NCBI GenBank assembly: GCA_047936785.1
Contig: CP176394.1
Length of the DNA: 64,000 bases
Strand: one strand, 5' to 3'
DNA from: Acidaminobacterium chupaoyuni
GTDB taxonomy: Bacteria; Bacillota; Clostridia; Oscillospirales; Butyricicoccaceae
Each line of letters begins with the position of its first letter. Position 1 is the stretch's first letter. This document shows, in pieces, positions 15,816 through 24,716 of the stretch. A program made the translations under genes and the position numbers. The notes beneath the pieces were generated by a model. It was not told the origin of the DNA. It was given only the letters and a program-made list of their open reading frames with translations, and searched no databases.

Positions 15816-17657
15816 ATGGCAAAAATCATTGGTATCGACCTTGGCACAACAAACTCCTGCGTAGCCGTTATCGAAGGCGGCGAACCTGTCGTCATCCCCA
15901 ACGCGGAAGGCGCAAGAACCACCCCCTCTGTGGTGGCTTTTAAAAACGGCGAGAGAATGGTGGGCCAGGTGGCCAAAAGACAGGCAGTGACCAACCCCCA
16001 GCGCACCGTGATGTCGATCAAGCGCGAAATGGGCACCGCACATGAAGTGGATATCGACGGCAAAAAATTCAGCCCGCAGGAAATTTCCGCAATGATCCTG
16101 CAGAAACTGAAGCAGGATGCGGAAGCTTATCTGGGTTCCCCCGTGAAAGAAGCCGTCATCACCGTTCCTGCTTATTTCACCGACGCACAGCGCCAGGCCA
16201 CAAAGGATGCCGGCAAGATCGCGGGCCTGGATGTAAAGAGAATCATCAATGAACCCACCGCCGCGGCGCTGGCCTATGGCGTGGATAAAGAAAATGAACA
16301 GACTGTGATGGTTTATGACCTGGGCGGTGGCACATTCGATGTTTCCATCCTTTCCATCGGCGACGGCGCTGTGGAAGTTCTGGCCACCGCGGGCAACAAC
16401 CGCCTGGGCGGCGATGATTTCGACGAACGCATCGTGAAATGGATGCTGAGCGAATTCAAAAATCAGGAAGGCATCGATCTTTCCGGCGACCGCATGGCCA
16501 TGCAGCGCCTGAAGGAAGCCGCTGAAAAAGCGAAGATCGAACTTTCCGGCATGACCAGCACAGAGATCCATCTGCCTTATATCACGGCGGATGTCAACGG
16601 CGGCAAGAACCTGGAAATGACCCTCAGCCGCGCAAAATTCAATGACCTGACCCGCGACCTGGTGGAAGCCACCATGGGCCCCGTTCGTCAGGCGCTCAGC
16701 GACGCCGGCATCGGCGCCGAAAAACTGGCAAAGATCCTTCTGGTGGGCGGTTCTTCCAGAATCCCCGCTGTGCAGGAAGCCGTTAAGAATATTACGGGCA
16801 AAGAACCCTTCAAGGGCATCAACCCCGATGAATGCGTCGCCATCGGCGCGGCCATCCAGGGCGGCGTTCTGGTCGGCGAAGTGAAAGACCTGCTGCTGCT
16901 GGATGTGGCGCCCCTGTCTTTGGGCATCGAGACCCTGGGCGGCGTCTGCACCCGCATCATCGAGCGCAACACCACCATCCCCACCAAAAAAAGCCAGGTG
17001 TTCTCTACCGCGGCCGACAGCCAGACTTCCGTTGAAGTGCATGTGCTGCAGGGCGAAAGAGAAATGGCCCGCGACAACAAGAGCCTGGGCCTGTTCCATC
17101 TGGATGGCATCCCGGCGGCTCCCCGCGGCGTGCCCCAGATCGAAGTTACTTTCGATATCGATGCCAACGGCATCGTGAATGTTTCCGCAAAGGATATGGG
17201 CACCGGCAAAGAACAGAAGATCACCATCACTTCTTCCACCAATATGTCGAAGGATGATATCGATAAAGCCGTTCACGAAGCGGAACAGTTCGCGGCCGAA
17301 GACAAAAAGCGCCGTGAAGACATCGACACCCGCAACAACGCCGAAAGCCTGCTGTATCAGACGGAAAAGAGCCTCGGCGAGCTGGGCGACAAGGTTTCGG
17401 CCGATGAAAAGAAGCCCGTTGAAGAGCAGCTGGAAAAACTGCGCGAAGCGCTGAAGGGCGACAACATCGAAACCATCAAGACCGAAACAGAAGAACTGAC
17501 AAAGAAATTTTATGCCATTGCCGAAAAACTTTATCAGCAGGCGCCCCCGCAGGGCGACGCCCAGAACGGCCAGCCCGGCGCAGGCCAGGGCGCACCGGAA
17601 GGCAATGTATATGACGCCGATTACAAAGTCGTAGACGACGAAAAGAAAAAAGACTAA
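15816..17657 (+). CDS. dnaK: chaperone protein DnaK (Hsp70)
   Basis: A 613-residue Hsp70. The ATPase domain (about 1-360) begins AKIIGIDLGTTNSCVAV and carries the phosphate-binding segments YDLGGGTFDVSIL and LLVGGSSRIPAVQ; the substrate-binding beta-domain (about 365-480) and helical lid follow, and the C-terminal tail is Gln/Gly/Ala-rich. It lacks the 24-residue segment found in Gram-negative DnaK, as usual in Firmicutes. ATG 15816 has GGAGG at a good distance; an upstream in-frame TTG at 15792 does not. Its codon use is strongly biased, fitting high expression. Confidence 0.99.
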   Translation: MAKIIGIDLGTTNSCVAVIEGGEPVVIPNAEGARTTPSVVAFKNGERMVGQVAKRQAVTNPQRTVMSIKREMGTAHEVDIDGKKFSPQEISAMILQKLKQDAEAYLGSPVKEAVITVPAYFTDAQRQATKDAGKIAGLDVKRIINEPTAAALAYGVDKENEQTVMVYDLGGGTFDVSILSIGDGAVEVLATAGNNRLGGDDFDERIVKWMLSEFKNQEGIDLSGDRMAMQRLKEAAEKAKIELSGMTSTEIHLPYITADVNGGKNLEMTLSRAKFNDLTRDLVEATMGPVRQALSDAGIGAEKLAKILLVGGSSRIPAVQEAVKNITGKEPFKGINPDECVAIGAAIQGGVLVGEVKDLLLLDVAPLSLGIETLGGVCTRIIERNTTIPTKKSQVFSTAADSQTSVEVHVLQGEREMARDNKSLGLFHLDGIPAAPRGVPQIEVTFDIDANGIVNVSAKDMGTGKEQKITITSSTNMSKDDIDKAVHEAEQFAAEDKKRREDIDTRNNAESLLYQTEKSLGELGDKVSADEKKPVEEQLEKLREALKGDNIETIKTETEELTKKFYAIAEKLYQQAPPQGDAQNGQPGAGQGAPEGNVYDADYKVVDDEKKKD

Positions 17658-17669
17658 TCGAAACACGCA

Positions 17670-17713
17670 AAAAGCATTGCTGCGGGAAGATTTCCGCGCA
17701 GCAATGCTTTTCA
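17670..17713 (+). terminator. intercistronic hairpin between dnaK and dnaJ
   Basis: A 15-base perfect inverted repeat (AAAAGCATTGCTGCG and its complement) with an 11-base loop, ending in only four T. It probably terminates or is processed at partial efficiency, which would give less dnaJ than dnaK message. Confidence 0.7.
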
Positions 17714-17741
17714 GCCATCAAACAGAGTTGAGGAGACAACT

Positions 17742-18893
17742 ATGCCCGAACAGAAAAGAGATTTCTATGAGGTTCTGGGTCTGCAAAAAGGCGCAACCGA
17801 TGACGAAATCAAAAAAGCATATCGCAGGCTGGCGAAAAAATACCATCCCGACCTGAACCCCGGCGATAAAGAAGCCGAGGAACGGATGAAGGAAGTCAAC
17901 GCCGCCTATGAGGTGCTTTCCGATCCCGAAAAAAAATCCCGCTATGACCAGTTCGGCCACGCGGGGGTTGATCCTTCCTATGGAGCAGGCGCAGGCGCGG
18001 GCGGTTATGGCGGCTACGGCGGCTTTGGCGAGGATTTTGACCTGGGCAGCATTTTCGACAGCTTTTTCGGCGGCGGCGGAAGAAGCCAGGCCCAGCGCAA
18101 CGGCCCGCGCCGGGGCGAAAATGTGCAGGTGAACATCACCCTTACTTTTGAAGAAGCGGCGTTCGGCTGTGAAAAAGAGATCAATGTCAGCCGCGTTGAA
18201 AATTGCCCCGATTGCGGCGGAAGCGGCGCGAAAAAGGGCACCCATAAAGAAACCTGCCCCGATTGCCACGGCACCGGCCAGGTGAAGACCACCCAGCGCA
18301 CGGTGTTCGGCGTGTTCCAATCCAGCGGCCCCTGCCCCAGATGCCACGGCACCGGCAAGATCATCAAAGAACCCTGTGAGACCTGCCATGGGGCGGGCGC
18401 GGTTCGCCGCAGCCGCACCATCAATGTGAAGATCCCGGCGGGCATCGATCACGGCCAGACGATCTCTGTGCGCGGCGAAGGCAGCGTGGGCGCAAACGGC
18501 GGGCCCACAGGCGATGTTTATGTAACGGTTTCCATCAAGCCCCATGATATCTTCAAACGCCGCGGGCAGGATGTGATGATCGAAATGCCGGTCACCTTTG
18601 TGCAGGCCACTTTGGGTGCGGAACTGACCGTTCCCACCATCGATGGCAAGGTGCAGTATACCATGCCCGAAGGCACACAGCCCGACACCATTTTCCGCAT
18701 CAAAGGGAAAGGCATCCCCAACATCAACGGCAGGGGGCGCGGCGATCATTATGTGAAAGTGAAGATCGAGATCCCGAAGAACCTGACGGAAGACCAGCGC
18801 CAGATTCTGGCGCGCTTTGATGAAAGCGTGGGCGAAAACTGCTATAAACAAAAGAAATCTTTCAAAGATAAGATGAAAGATCTGTTTAAATAG
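17742..18893 (+). CDS. dnaJ: chaperone protein DnaJ (Hsp40)
   Basis: A 383-residue type I DnaJ. The J domain (1-70) has the essential HPD tripeptide in KKYHPDLNP; a Gly/Phe-rich linker covers about 78-125; four CxxCxGxG zinc-finger repeats lie at about 145-215 (CPDCGGSG, CPDCHGTG, CPRCHGTG, CETCHGAG); the C-terminal substrate-binding domains follow. ATG 17742 is preceded by GAGGAG. It stimulates DnaK ATPase activity and delivers substrates. It is the last gene of the hrcA operon, behind an intercistronic hairpin. Confidence 0.98.
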   Translation: MPEQKRDFYEVLGLQKGATDDEIKKAYRRLAKKYHPDLNPGDKEAEERMKEVNAAYEVLSDPEKKSRYDQFGHAGVDPSYGAGAGAGGYGGYGGFGEDFDLGSIFDSFFGGGGRSQAQRNGPRRGENVQVNITLTFEEAAFGCEKEINVSRVENCPDCGGSGAKKGTHKETCPDCHGTGQVKTTQRTVFGVFQSSGPCPRCHGTGKIIKEPCETCHGAGAVRRSRTINVKIPAGIDHGQTISVRGEGSVGANGGPTGDVYVTVSIKPHDIFKRRGQDVMIEMPVTFVQATLGAELTVPTIDGKVQYTMPEGTQPDTIFRIKGKGIPNINGRGRGDHYVKVKIEIPKNLTEDQRQILARFDESVGENCYKQKKSFKDKMKDLFK

Positions 18894-18936
18894 AAGCGGG
18901 CGTCACAGGCCGCTTTGAAAGAGCGATCGAAAGAAA

Positions 18937-18980
18937 AAACAGCGGAAGCCGCAATTCGATGCGATTTCCGCTGTTTCTTT
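18937..18980. terminator. terminator between the convergent dnaJ and tadA genes
   Basis: Stem AAACAGCGGAA/TTCCGCTGTTT with an 18-base loop, T-rich on both strands. It sits between two genes that converge and can serve both. Confidence 0.7.
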
Positions 18981-19019
18981 GTGTGGAAAGGCCGGCAGAA
19001 GGGACGGCGAAAAGAACGC

Positions 19020-19466
19020 TCAGCGCTTCTGCCCGAAAAAATCTTTGAGCAGCGCGGCGCATTCTTCTTTGAGAATGCCCGGCACCACGGCGGGTTTATG
19101 ATTGAAGTTTTCTTCAAACAGGTTGATAACACCGCCCACCGCGCCGCCCTTTGGATCTTTGGCGCCATAATAAATTTGGGGGATGCGGGCGTTGAGAATG
19201 GCCCCCGCGCACATGGGGCAGGGTTCCAGCGTCACATAAAGCGCGCAGTCATCCAGCCGCCAGCGCCCCAAAGCGCGGCAGGCGTCATCGATGGCGGCGA
19301 TCTCGGCGTGAAGAAGCGCATTGCGGCATTCTTCGCGGCGGTTGCGGCCGCGGCCCACGATGCGGCCGTTTTGAACGATCACGCAGCCCACGGGAACATC
19401 ACCGCTGGAAATGGCTTCTTTTGCCAGCAGAAGAGCTTCTTTCATAAAAAGTTCGTGTTGATCCAA
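19020..19466 (-). CDS. tadA: tRNA adenosine(34) deaminase TadA
   Basis: A 148-residue zinc deaminase that converts A34 to inosine in tRNA-Arg(ACG). The zinc motifs HAEIAAID and PCPMCAGAI are complete. I chose the TTG at 19466: it has GGGAGG nine bases upstream and gives the N-terminus MDQHELFMKEALLLAKEA expected for TadA, whereas the first ATG (codon 8) would cut the first helix. The gene is single, convergent with dnaJ and divergent from the YbaK-like gene. Confidence 0.95.
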   Translation of the reverse strand: MDQHELFMKEALLLAKEAISSGDVPVGCVIVQNGRIVGRGRNRREECRNALLHAEIAAIDDACRALGRWRLDDCALYVTLEPCPMCAGAILNARIPQIYYGAKDPKGGAVGGVINLFEENFNHKPAVVPGILKEECAALLKDFFGQKR

Positions 19467-19499
19467 GAGAAGGTTCCTCCCTGGGGCAGCGCCCCGGCC

Positions 19500-19529
19500 T
19501 TGCAAAAATCCGATCGTTTGCATTATACT
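19500..19529 (+). promoter_or_regulatory. promoter of the YbaK/ProX-like gene
   Basis: TTGCAA (19500-19505) and TATACT (19524-19529) are 18 bases apart, 33 bases before the start codon. Confidence 0.55.
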
Positions 19530-19562
19530 GCAAAAAGGGGAAAAGAAAAAGAGGAGAACAGG

Positions 19563-20051
19563 ATGGAAGAAAAAGAAAAAATTTTCGGGATTCTGAATCA
19601 AAAGGGCGTTCCTTTCGAACACTATCAGCATGAAGCGCTGGGCAATGTGATGGAACGGGTGGAGAAAAACCTCTGTTTCGACGCGGTGATCTGCAAAAAT
19701 TTATTTGTGACCACCCGCAAGCATGACCGCGTTTTTCTGGTGATGCTGCGGGCGGAAAAACGGGCGGATCTGCATGAGCTTGCCAAAAAAATGGGCACCA
19801 CCCATCTGGGCTTTGCCCCGCCGGAGCTTCTGGCGCAGATGCTGCATCAAAAACCCGGTTCCGTGGGGCCGCTGGGCATCCTCAGCGATGAACAGGGCCG
19901 CGTGGAAGTGTTTTTTGATGAATCGCTGAAAGGCAGCCCCCGCGTCGCCATGCATCCCAGCGTGAACACGGATACCGTGGTGCTGGCCTTTGACGATTTG
20001 GAAAAACTTATCCGCGAAAACGGGAATCAAATTCATTATATTGTCTTTTGA
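19563..20051 (+). CDS. YbaK/ProX family aminoacyl-tRNA deacylase
   Basis: A 162-residue single-domain YbaK/EbsC-type protein of the ProX (PrdX) kind, which hydrolyses mischarged Ala-tRNA(Pro) in trans. The motifs AVICKNLFVTT, GFAPPELLAQML and GSVGPLGILSD and the region ending HPSVNTDTVVLAFDDLEKLI match this family. The substrate assignment (Ala-tRNA-Pro against Cys- or other tRNAs) is from family knowledge. ATG 19563 follows GAGGAG. The gene forms its own unit, with a TTGCAA-N18-TATACT promoter. Confidence 0.9.
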   Translation: MEEKEKIFGILNQKGVPFEHYQHEALGNVMERVEKNLCFDAVICKNLFVTTRKHDRVFLVMLRAEKRADLHELAKKMGTTHLGFAPPELLAQMLHQKPGSVGPLGILSDEQGRVEVFFDESLKGSPRVAMHPSVNTDTVVLAFDDLEKLIRENGNQIHYIVF

Positions 20052-20173
20052 ATCAGAAAACAGAATAAAGCCAAAATGTAAAATTAATAAAAAATTGTGA
20101 AATATTCTGTAGAATTCGTAAGAAATATAGACTATAATGAATCGTCTGAGTGACAAGAAAGGATGTATTCGTT

Positions 20174-22186
20174 ATGGAACGCTCAAAGGGTTCTTCGAAA
20201 CGGCATATTGCCGCGTCAGGCAAAAACAACACGGCTGAAAAACCAAGAGAAGGAAGCTTTCTGCTCATCTTATTAGGTCTTGCGCTGGTGATCGTTGCAG
20301 TCATCGAGATCTTTAATCACAAGGGCCTCGGTGGGCTGTTTACTTTTTTAAAGGAACACACCTATGCTTTTTTCGCCAATTATCTGATCGTGCTCGCGGC
20401 GCTTTCCCCGGCGCTTTTGTTCAAAAGAAGGGCATTTTATACGCTTGTGGCTTCGATCGTATTGCTGATCGGCGGCGCGGTAAACGGTTTTATCATTCTC
20501 AGCCGCATGACGCCTTTCACCACGGCCGATGTGGCGGTGTTCACCACGGGGCTCGAAGTGCTGCCGAACTATCTGAAACCTTTTCAGATCGTGCTGCTGG
20601 TGGTGTTTGTAGTGCTTTTGCTGGCGGGCCTGATTTTGTTTTTCATCAAAGGGCCGCATAGCAGCGCCGGCTGGAAACGGCGCCTGCTCACCGGCGCGAT
20701 CTCAGTGGTCTGCGCGGTTTCCTGCGCCATCGGCGGCGTTTCTTATGGGCTGGATCATGCCAAGCTTTCTCAAATCTTCAGCAACCTGGCTTTTGCTTAT
20801 GAAGATTATGGCTTTGCCTATTGCTTTTTGAACACCTGGCTGAATGTGGGCATTCACCGCCCGCAGGATTATTCCCAGCAAAGCATCGACGGGATCAAAA
20901 AAAATATCGAAAAAGACAGCGCTTTGCAAACGCCGAAAGCCGAGCAGAAGCCCAATGTGGTTTTTGTTCAGCTGGAATCGTTTTTTGACCCCAAACAGAT
21001 CGAAGGGCTGGAACTTTCGGAAGACGCGCTGCCCAACTGGCACGCGATGCAGAAAGAATTCAGCCATGGCTTTTTGACGGTGCCTGTGGTGGGCGCCGGA
21101 ACGGCCAACACCGAATTCGAGGTTCTTTCCGGCATGAGCACCCGCTTCTTTGGGCCGGGTGAATATCCTTATAAAACGGTGATGAAAGATAATTGCGTGG
21201 AATCGGTGGCCTATGACCTTAAAAAACTGGGCTATGGCACACACGCGGTTCACAATCACCGCGGCGTGTTCTATGGCCGCAATGAAGTTTATAAGAATAT
21301 GGGCTTCGATTCGTTCACTTCGCTGGAATATATGTCGGGCACAGATACCACACCGAAAAACTGGGCCAAAGATAAAATGCTCACCAAAGAGATCCTTCTG
21401 GCGCTGGATTCCACCAAGCAGCAGGACCTGGTGTTCACCGTTTCCGTGCAGGGCCATGGCAAATATCCCACCACGCCTGTGCTGGAAGATCCGGCTATCA
21501 CGGTGGAAAAGGTGCAAAATGAAGACGAGCATTACGCCATCGAATATTATGTGAATCAGATCCACGAAATGGATCAGTTCATCCGCGAACTGACGGATGC
21601 GCTGAAAAAACGCGACGAAAAGACCGTGGTGGTTTTTTACGGAGATCATCTGCCTTCGCTGGGCCTTGGAACACAGGATGTTTTCAGCCAGGATCTCTAT
21701 AAAACCGAATATCTGATGTGGGATAACTTCGGGATGGAATATCAGAAGGAAAATTTAAAGGCCTATCAGCTTTCTTCCGAGGTGCTGGGCCGTCTGGGCA
21801 TCACCGAAGGTGTGATGAACCAATATCACCAATATTGCCGCGAGGAGCCGGGTTATTTAACTGACTTGCGCCGGCTGCAATATGATGTTTTATATGGCCG
21901 CGATTATCTGTATAACGGCCAAAACCCCTATAAGCCTTCCAAAATGCGAATGGGTGTCGCCGATATCGAGGTGACCGGATTCATCAAGGTGGAAAAATCG
22001 TGGTATATCGAGGGCAATAACTTCACAAGCTATTGCAAGGCCACGGTGAACGGAAAAATTCTGGAAACAGAATTCCTCAACAGCCACCTGCTGCGCGTGA
22101 TCGGCGAGCCAAAGGTGGATAGCCTGGATCAGATCAAAATCAGCGTGGTTGAAAAATATAATGAGGTGCTGAGCGTTACAGAATAG
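20174..22186 (+). CDS. LTA synthase family sulfatase-like membrane protein
   Basis: A 670-residue protein with five N-terminal membrane spans (about 28-205) and an extracellular sulfatase-type domain. Motifs are NVVFVQLESFFDP (metal site), GTANTEFEVLSGMSTRF, in which the Thr after GTAN is the likely nucleophile, and VVFYGDHLPSLG (metal-binding DH). Such enzymes transfer glycerol phosphate from phosphatidylglycerol to teichoic acid or to other glycans. An extra C-terminal segment of about 70 residues after the sulfatase core looks like a small beta domain. ATG 20174 follows AAAGGATG. A TATAAT at about 20145-20150 lies upstream without a clear -35 box. It is monocistronic with a strong terminator. 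Confidence 0.92.
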   Translation: MERSKGSSKRHIAASGKNNTAEKPREGSFLLILLGLALVIVAVIEIFNHKGLGGLFTFLKEHTYAFFANYLIVLAALSPALLFKRRAFYTLVASIVLLIGGAVNGFIILSRMTPFTTADVAVFTTGLEVLPNYLKPFQIVLLVVFVVLLLAGLILFFIKGPHSSAGWKRRLLTGAISVVCAVSCAIGGVSYGLDHAKLSQIFSNLAFAYEDYGFAYCFLNTWLNVGIHRPQDYSQQSIDGIKKNIEKDSALQTPKAEQKPNVVFVQLESFFDPKQIEGLELSEDALPNWHAMQKEFSHGFLTVPVVGAGTANTEFEVLSGMSTRFFGPGEYPYKTVMKDNCVESVAYDLKKLGYGTHAVHNHRGVFYGRNEVYKNMGFDSFTSLEYMSGTDTTPKNWAKDKMLTKEILLALDSTKQQDLVFTVSVQGHGKYPTTPVLEDPAITVEKVQNEDEHYAIEYYVNQIHEMDQFIRELTDALKKRDEKTVVVFYGDHLPSLGLGTQDVFSQDLYKTEYLMWDNFGMEYQKENLKAYQLSSEVLGRLGITEGVMNQYHQYCREEPGYLTDLRRLQYDVLYGRDYLYNGQNPYKPSKMRMGVADIEVTGFIKVEKSWYIEGNNFTSYCKATVNGKILETEFLNSHLLRVIGEPKVDSLDQIKISVVEKYNEVLSVTE

Positions 22187-22198
22187 CGCAGGCATCGA

Positions 22199-22245
22199 AA
22201 AGGCTTCGAAAAGCAAAGCTTTTCGAAGCCTTTTTTCTTTTTGCC
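22199..22245 (+). terminator. strong rho-independent terminator after the LTA-synthase-like gene
   Basis: Sixteen-base perfect stem (AAAGGCTTCGAAAAGC and complement) with an AAA loop and a long T-rich tail. Confidence 0.95.
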
Positions 22246-22579
22246 TGCCTTTGAGGGGCTGTTAAAAAGGTGTTGAAAAGAGACAAGAAAAGAAAACTCC
22301 AAATGTCACTAAAAAGCAAAAAAACAGAAGCAATCTGATAATATTGTATTAATAAAGTTCAAAGAAATATAATAAAATAGCCCTGAAACCATCCGGAAAG
22401 CAAAATTGTAAAAAACGACTGTGCGCAAAGCGAAAACACTGTATGAGATTCACAAAAAGCCTGTGAGAAAAGCAGAAGAGAATATAGAATATTGCATTAA
22501 AATGACACAAAAATAACAGTTAGTGACTTAACTATTAGGATAAAACCATCAAAAAAACAGTTAATAATTTGAAATTATG
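22246..22579. other. AT-rich intergenic region before the first binding-protein gene
   Basis: About 330 bases of AT-rich sequence with no credible reading frame or recognisable RNA structure. The receptor promoter begins at its right end. Confidence 0.6.
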
Positions 22580-22608
22580 TTGCATAATAGACAAAATGGC
22601 GGTATAAT
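22580..22608 (+). promoter_or_regulatory. promoter of binding protein 1
   Basis: TTGCAT (22580-22585), 17-base spacer, TATAAT (22603-22608). The leader to the start codon is about 87 bases. Confidence 0.8.
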
Positions 22609-22701
22609 TCGTAGCAACAAAAGAAAATAAATATGCAACAATGAAAAAGTGATTTGGCATGATCGTCATGCTGAAAATATTATGAAGAGGTGAATTTACT
22701 A

Positions 22702-24255
22702 ATGAGAACAAGGAAAATACGCTATTTGAGTTTATTGCTGGCGCTTGTCATGGTTCTTGGTTTGTTTGCGGGCTGCTCTAAAAACGAGACCAAAACCACC
22801 GACACCAAAAAAGAAGAAACCACAAAGAGCACCACAAAAGATTCCATCGTGATCGCCACAGCAAACGAAACCCCTTCTCTTTCCCCCACACAGCATAACG
22901 CGGTTGCCGGTTCTTATATGAACCTGCTGACCTACAACACATTGTTCAAAGGCGCTATGGATCTGAAACCTGTTCCCGATCTGGTTGAAGATTATAAGAA
23001 TGTCACAGACAGCGAATGGGAAATGACCCTGAAAAAAGGTGTCAAGTTCCATAACGGTGAAGAAATGAAGGCCGACGATGTGGTTGCCTCGTTGCAGTGG
23101 GCAAAAACATTCCCCGAAGTCAGCCTGTATAACGAAAGCATCGCCAAAGTTGAAAAGATCGACGATTATAAAATCAAGATCACAACAGACGGCCCCGATG
23201 CAAGATTGCTCAGCGACCTGTCTCACCATGGCAACTCCATCGTGCCGAAGTCTTTGATCGACAGCGGCAACGATTTCAACAAGAACCCCATCGGCACAGG
23301 CCCGTATGTCTTTAAAGAATGGGTCTCCGGCGATAAGATCGTGTTTGAAGCTTTCAAAGATTATTTTGAAGGCGAGCCCCCCATCAAGAACATGACATGG
23401 AGAATCATCCCCGAAGGCTCCTCCAGAACAATCGCTCTGGAAGCCGGCGAAATCGACTTCATCGTTGAAGTGGAAGCCATGGACGCCGAGCGCCTGCGCG
23501 GCAATGACAAACTGAGCGTTCTGGAATATCACGCCACCAACGAAACATGGATGATGCTCAACAACGAAAAACCGGGCCTGGATAATGTTCTGGTTCGTAA
23601 AGCCATCAACGCAGCAGTTGATAAGGATTCTGTTGTTCAGGTTGCCTATAACGGCATGGCAGTTCCCGCTTATTCTCAGGCTCCCAACAACCTCCCCGGC
23701 GGCAGCGAAGACAAAACAGATAAGTATGATGTAGAAAAAGCCAAGAAATATCTGGCCGATTCCAAAGTTGATCCCGCAAGCATCAAGTTCTCCATCATCT
23801 GCTCTGACGACACCAAGAAGAGAGCAGGCGAAGTTGTTCAGGCGAACTTGAAAGAAAACCTGGGCATCAATTGCGAAATCGAATCCATGGACCTTGCAAC
23901 ATATCTTTCCACCACAGCTGAAGGCAACTACACAGCGGCGATCGGCGGATATTCTTCCTCCACAATGCTGGGTTATATGATCGGTGTTTGCCATTCCAAA
24001 TCTATCAACGCTTCTAACAAGACCCGTATGAGCAATAAAGATGTGGATGCGCTGATCGACAAAGCTTCCAAGACTGTTGATGAAGACGCAAGATACAAGA
24101 TCCTGTCTGAAGCCGTTGCAAAAGTTAACGACCTGTGCCCCCAGATCCCGCTGTATCAGCCCATCTCTCTGAGAGCTTATAACAAGAACCTAAAGGGCGT
24201 TGAAGTCAGCGACAGCGGCACATTGTATTTCAATAAAGTGTCGTGGGCTAGCTAA
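22702..24255 (+). CDS. family 5 extracellular solute-binding protein 1 (peptide/dipeptide type)
   Basis: A 517-residue lipoprotein. The signal peptide ends in LFAGC (Cys at 25), followed by a Thr/Lys-rich linker to about residue 50 and the SBP_bac_5 fold. It should sit on the outer face of the membrane and deliver substrate, most likely peptides, to an OppBCDF-type permease. It is the first of five paralogues in a row; WRIIPEGSSRTIALEAGE, NNEKPGLDNVLVRKAI and ESMDLATYLSTTAEGNYTAA recur almost unchanged in copies 2-4. ATG 22702 follows AGAGGTGA. It has its own promoter and terminator, so its level can be set apart from the permease. Ligand class is family knowledge; the actual ligand is unknown. 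Confidence 0.93.
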   Translation: MRTRKIRYLSLLLALVMVLGLFAGCSKNETKTTDTKKEETTKSTTKDSIVIATANETPSLSPTQHNAVAGSYMNLLTYNTLFKGAMDLKPVPDLVEDYKNVTDSEWEMTLKKGVKFHNGEEMKADDVVASLQWAKTFPEVSLYNESIAKVEKIDDYKIKITTDGPDARLLSDLSHHGNSIVPKSLIDSGNDFNKNPIGTGPYVFKEWVSGDKIVFEAFKDYFEGEPPIKNMTWRIIPEGSSRTIALEAGEIDFIVEVEAMDAERLRGNDKLSVLEYHATNETWMMLNNEKPGLDNVLVRKAINAAVDKDSVVQVAYNGMAVPAYSQAPNNLPGGSEDKTDKYDVEKAKKYLADSKVDPASIKFSIICSDDTKKRAGEVVQANLKENLGINCEIESMDLATYLSTTAEGNYTAAIGGYSSSTMLGYMIGVCHSKSINASNKTRMSNKDVDALIDKASKTVDEDARYKILSEAVAKVNDLCPQIPLYQPISLRAYNKNLKGVEVSDSGTLYFNKVSWAS

Positions 24256-24280
24256 TTAAAAATTAAACTTCCCAAAAATA

Positions 24281-24313
24281 AGCGGCGATCCTTTTGGATC
24301 GCCGCTTTTCTCG
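24281..24313 (+). terminator. rho-independent terminator after binding protein 1
   Basis: Stem AGCGGCGATCC/GGATCGCCGCT with a TTTT loop and a short T run. Confidence 0.88.
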
Positions 24314-24606
24314 TATATAAAAAGGCCAAAACGGAGAAATAAATGAAATAACAATTAAATATATGTTAAAATTGTGAACAAATAAAGGGAAAAACGATCA
24401 AGTTTAGAAGATTTATTAAAAAATCAAAAAATTGTGAAAAGTGGAACGAAGCATCAAAATAAAATATGCAATGTAAACAAAAGCATAAAACAAAATATGG
24501 AAAACAAACCATGGATATTTAGTAAAAAGGCACAAAACAGTTGAAAAAAATTAGAAAAAATACGGGTAAAGCATACGAACAAAAATATTAAAAAAAGAAA
24601 ATGTTA
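24314..24606. other. AT-rich intergenic region before the second binding-protein gene
   Basis: About 290 bases, strongly A-rich, with AATTGTGAA repeated at about 24370 and 24430. No gene or stable structure seen. Confidence 0.6.
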
Positions 24607-24635
24607 TTGCAAATTTAACAAAAAGACTTTATAAT
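24607..24635 (+). promoter_or_regulatory. promoter of binding protein 2
   Basis: TTGCAA (24607-24612), 17-base spacer, TATAAT (24630-24635). The leader of about 75 bases contains GCATCTTCTTG, which also occurs in the oppBCDF leader. Confidence 0.8.
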
Positions 24636-24716
24636 TCAAGCATCTTCTTGGATGAGATGACAAGAGGAAGAAAACAGCTGTAAGGCAGCTGAATAGTTTT
24701 ATTGAGGTGAGACAAT

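Noticed and set aside
15786..17666. A 626-codon open frame antisense to dnaK
   Set aside because: It mirrors dnaK codon by codon, has no ribosome site, and its product is a Gly/Phe/His-rich shadow. High third-position GC in the sense gene keeps the reverse frame open.
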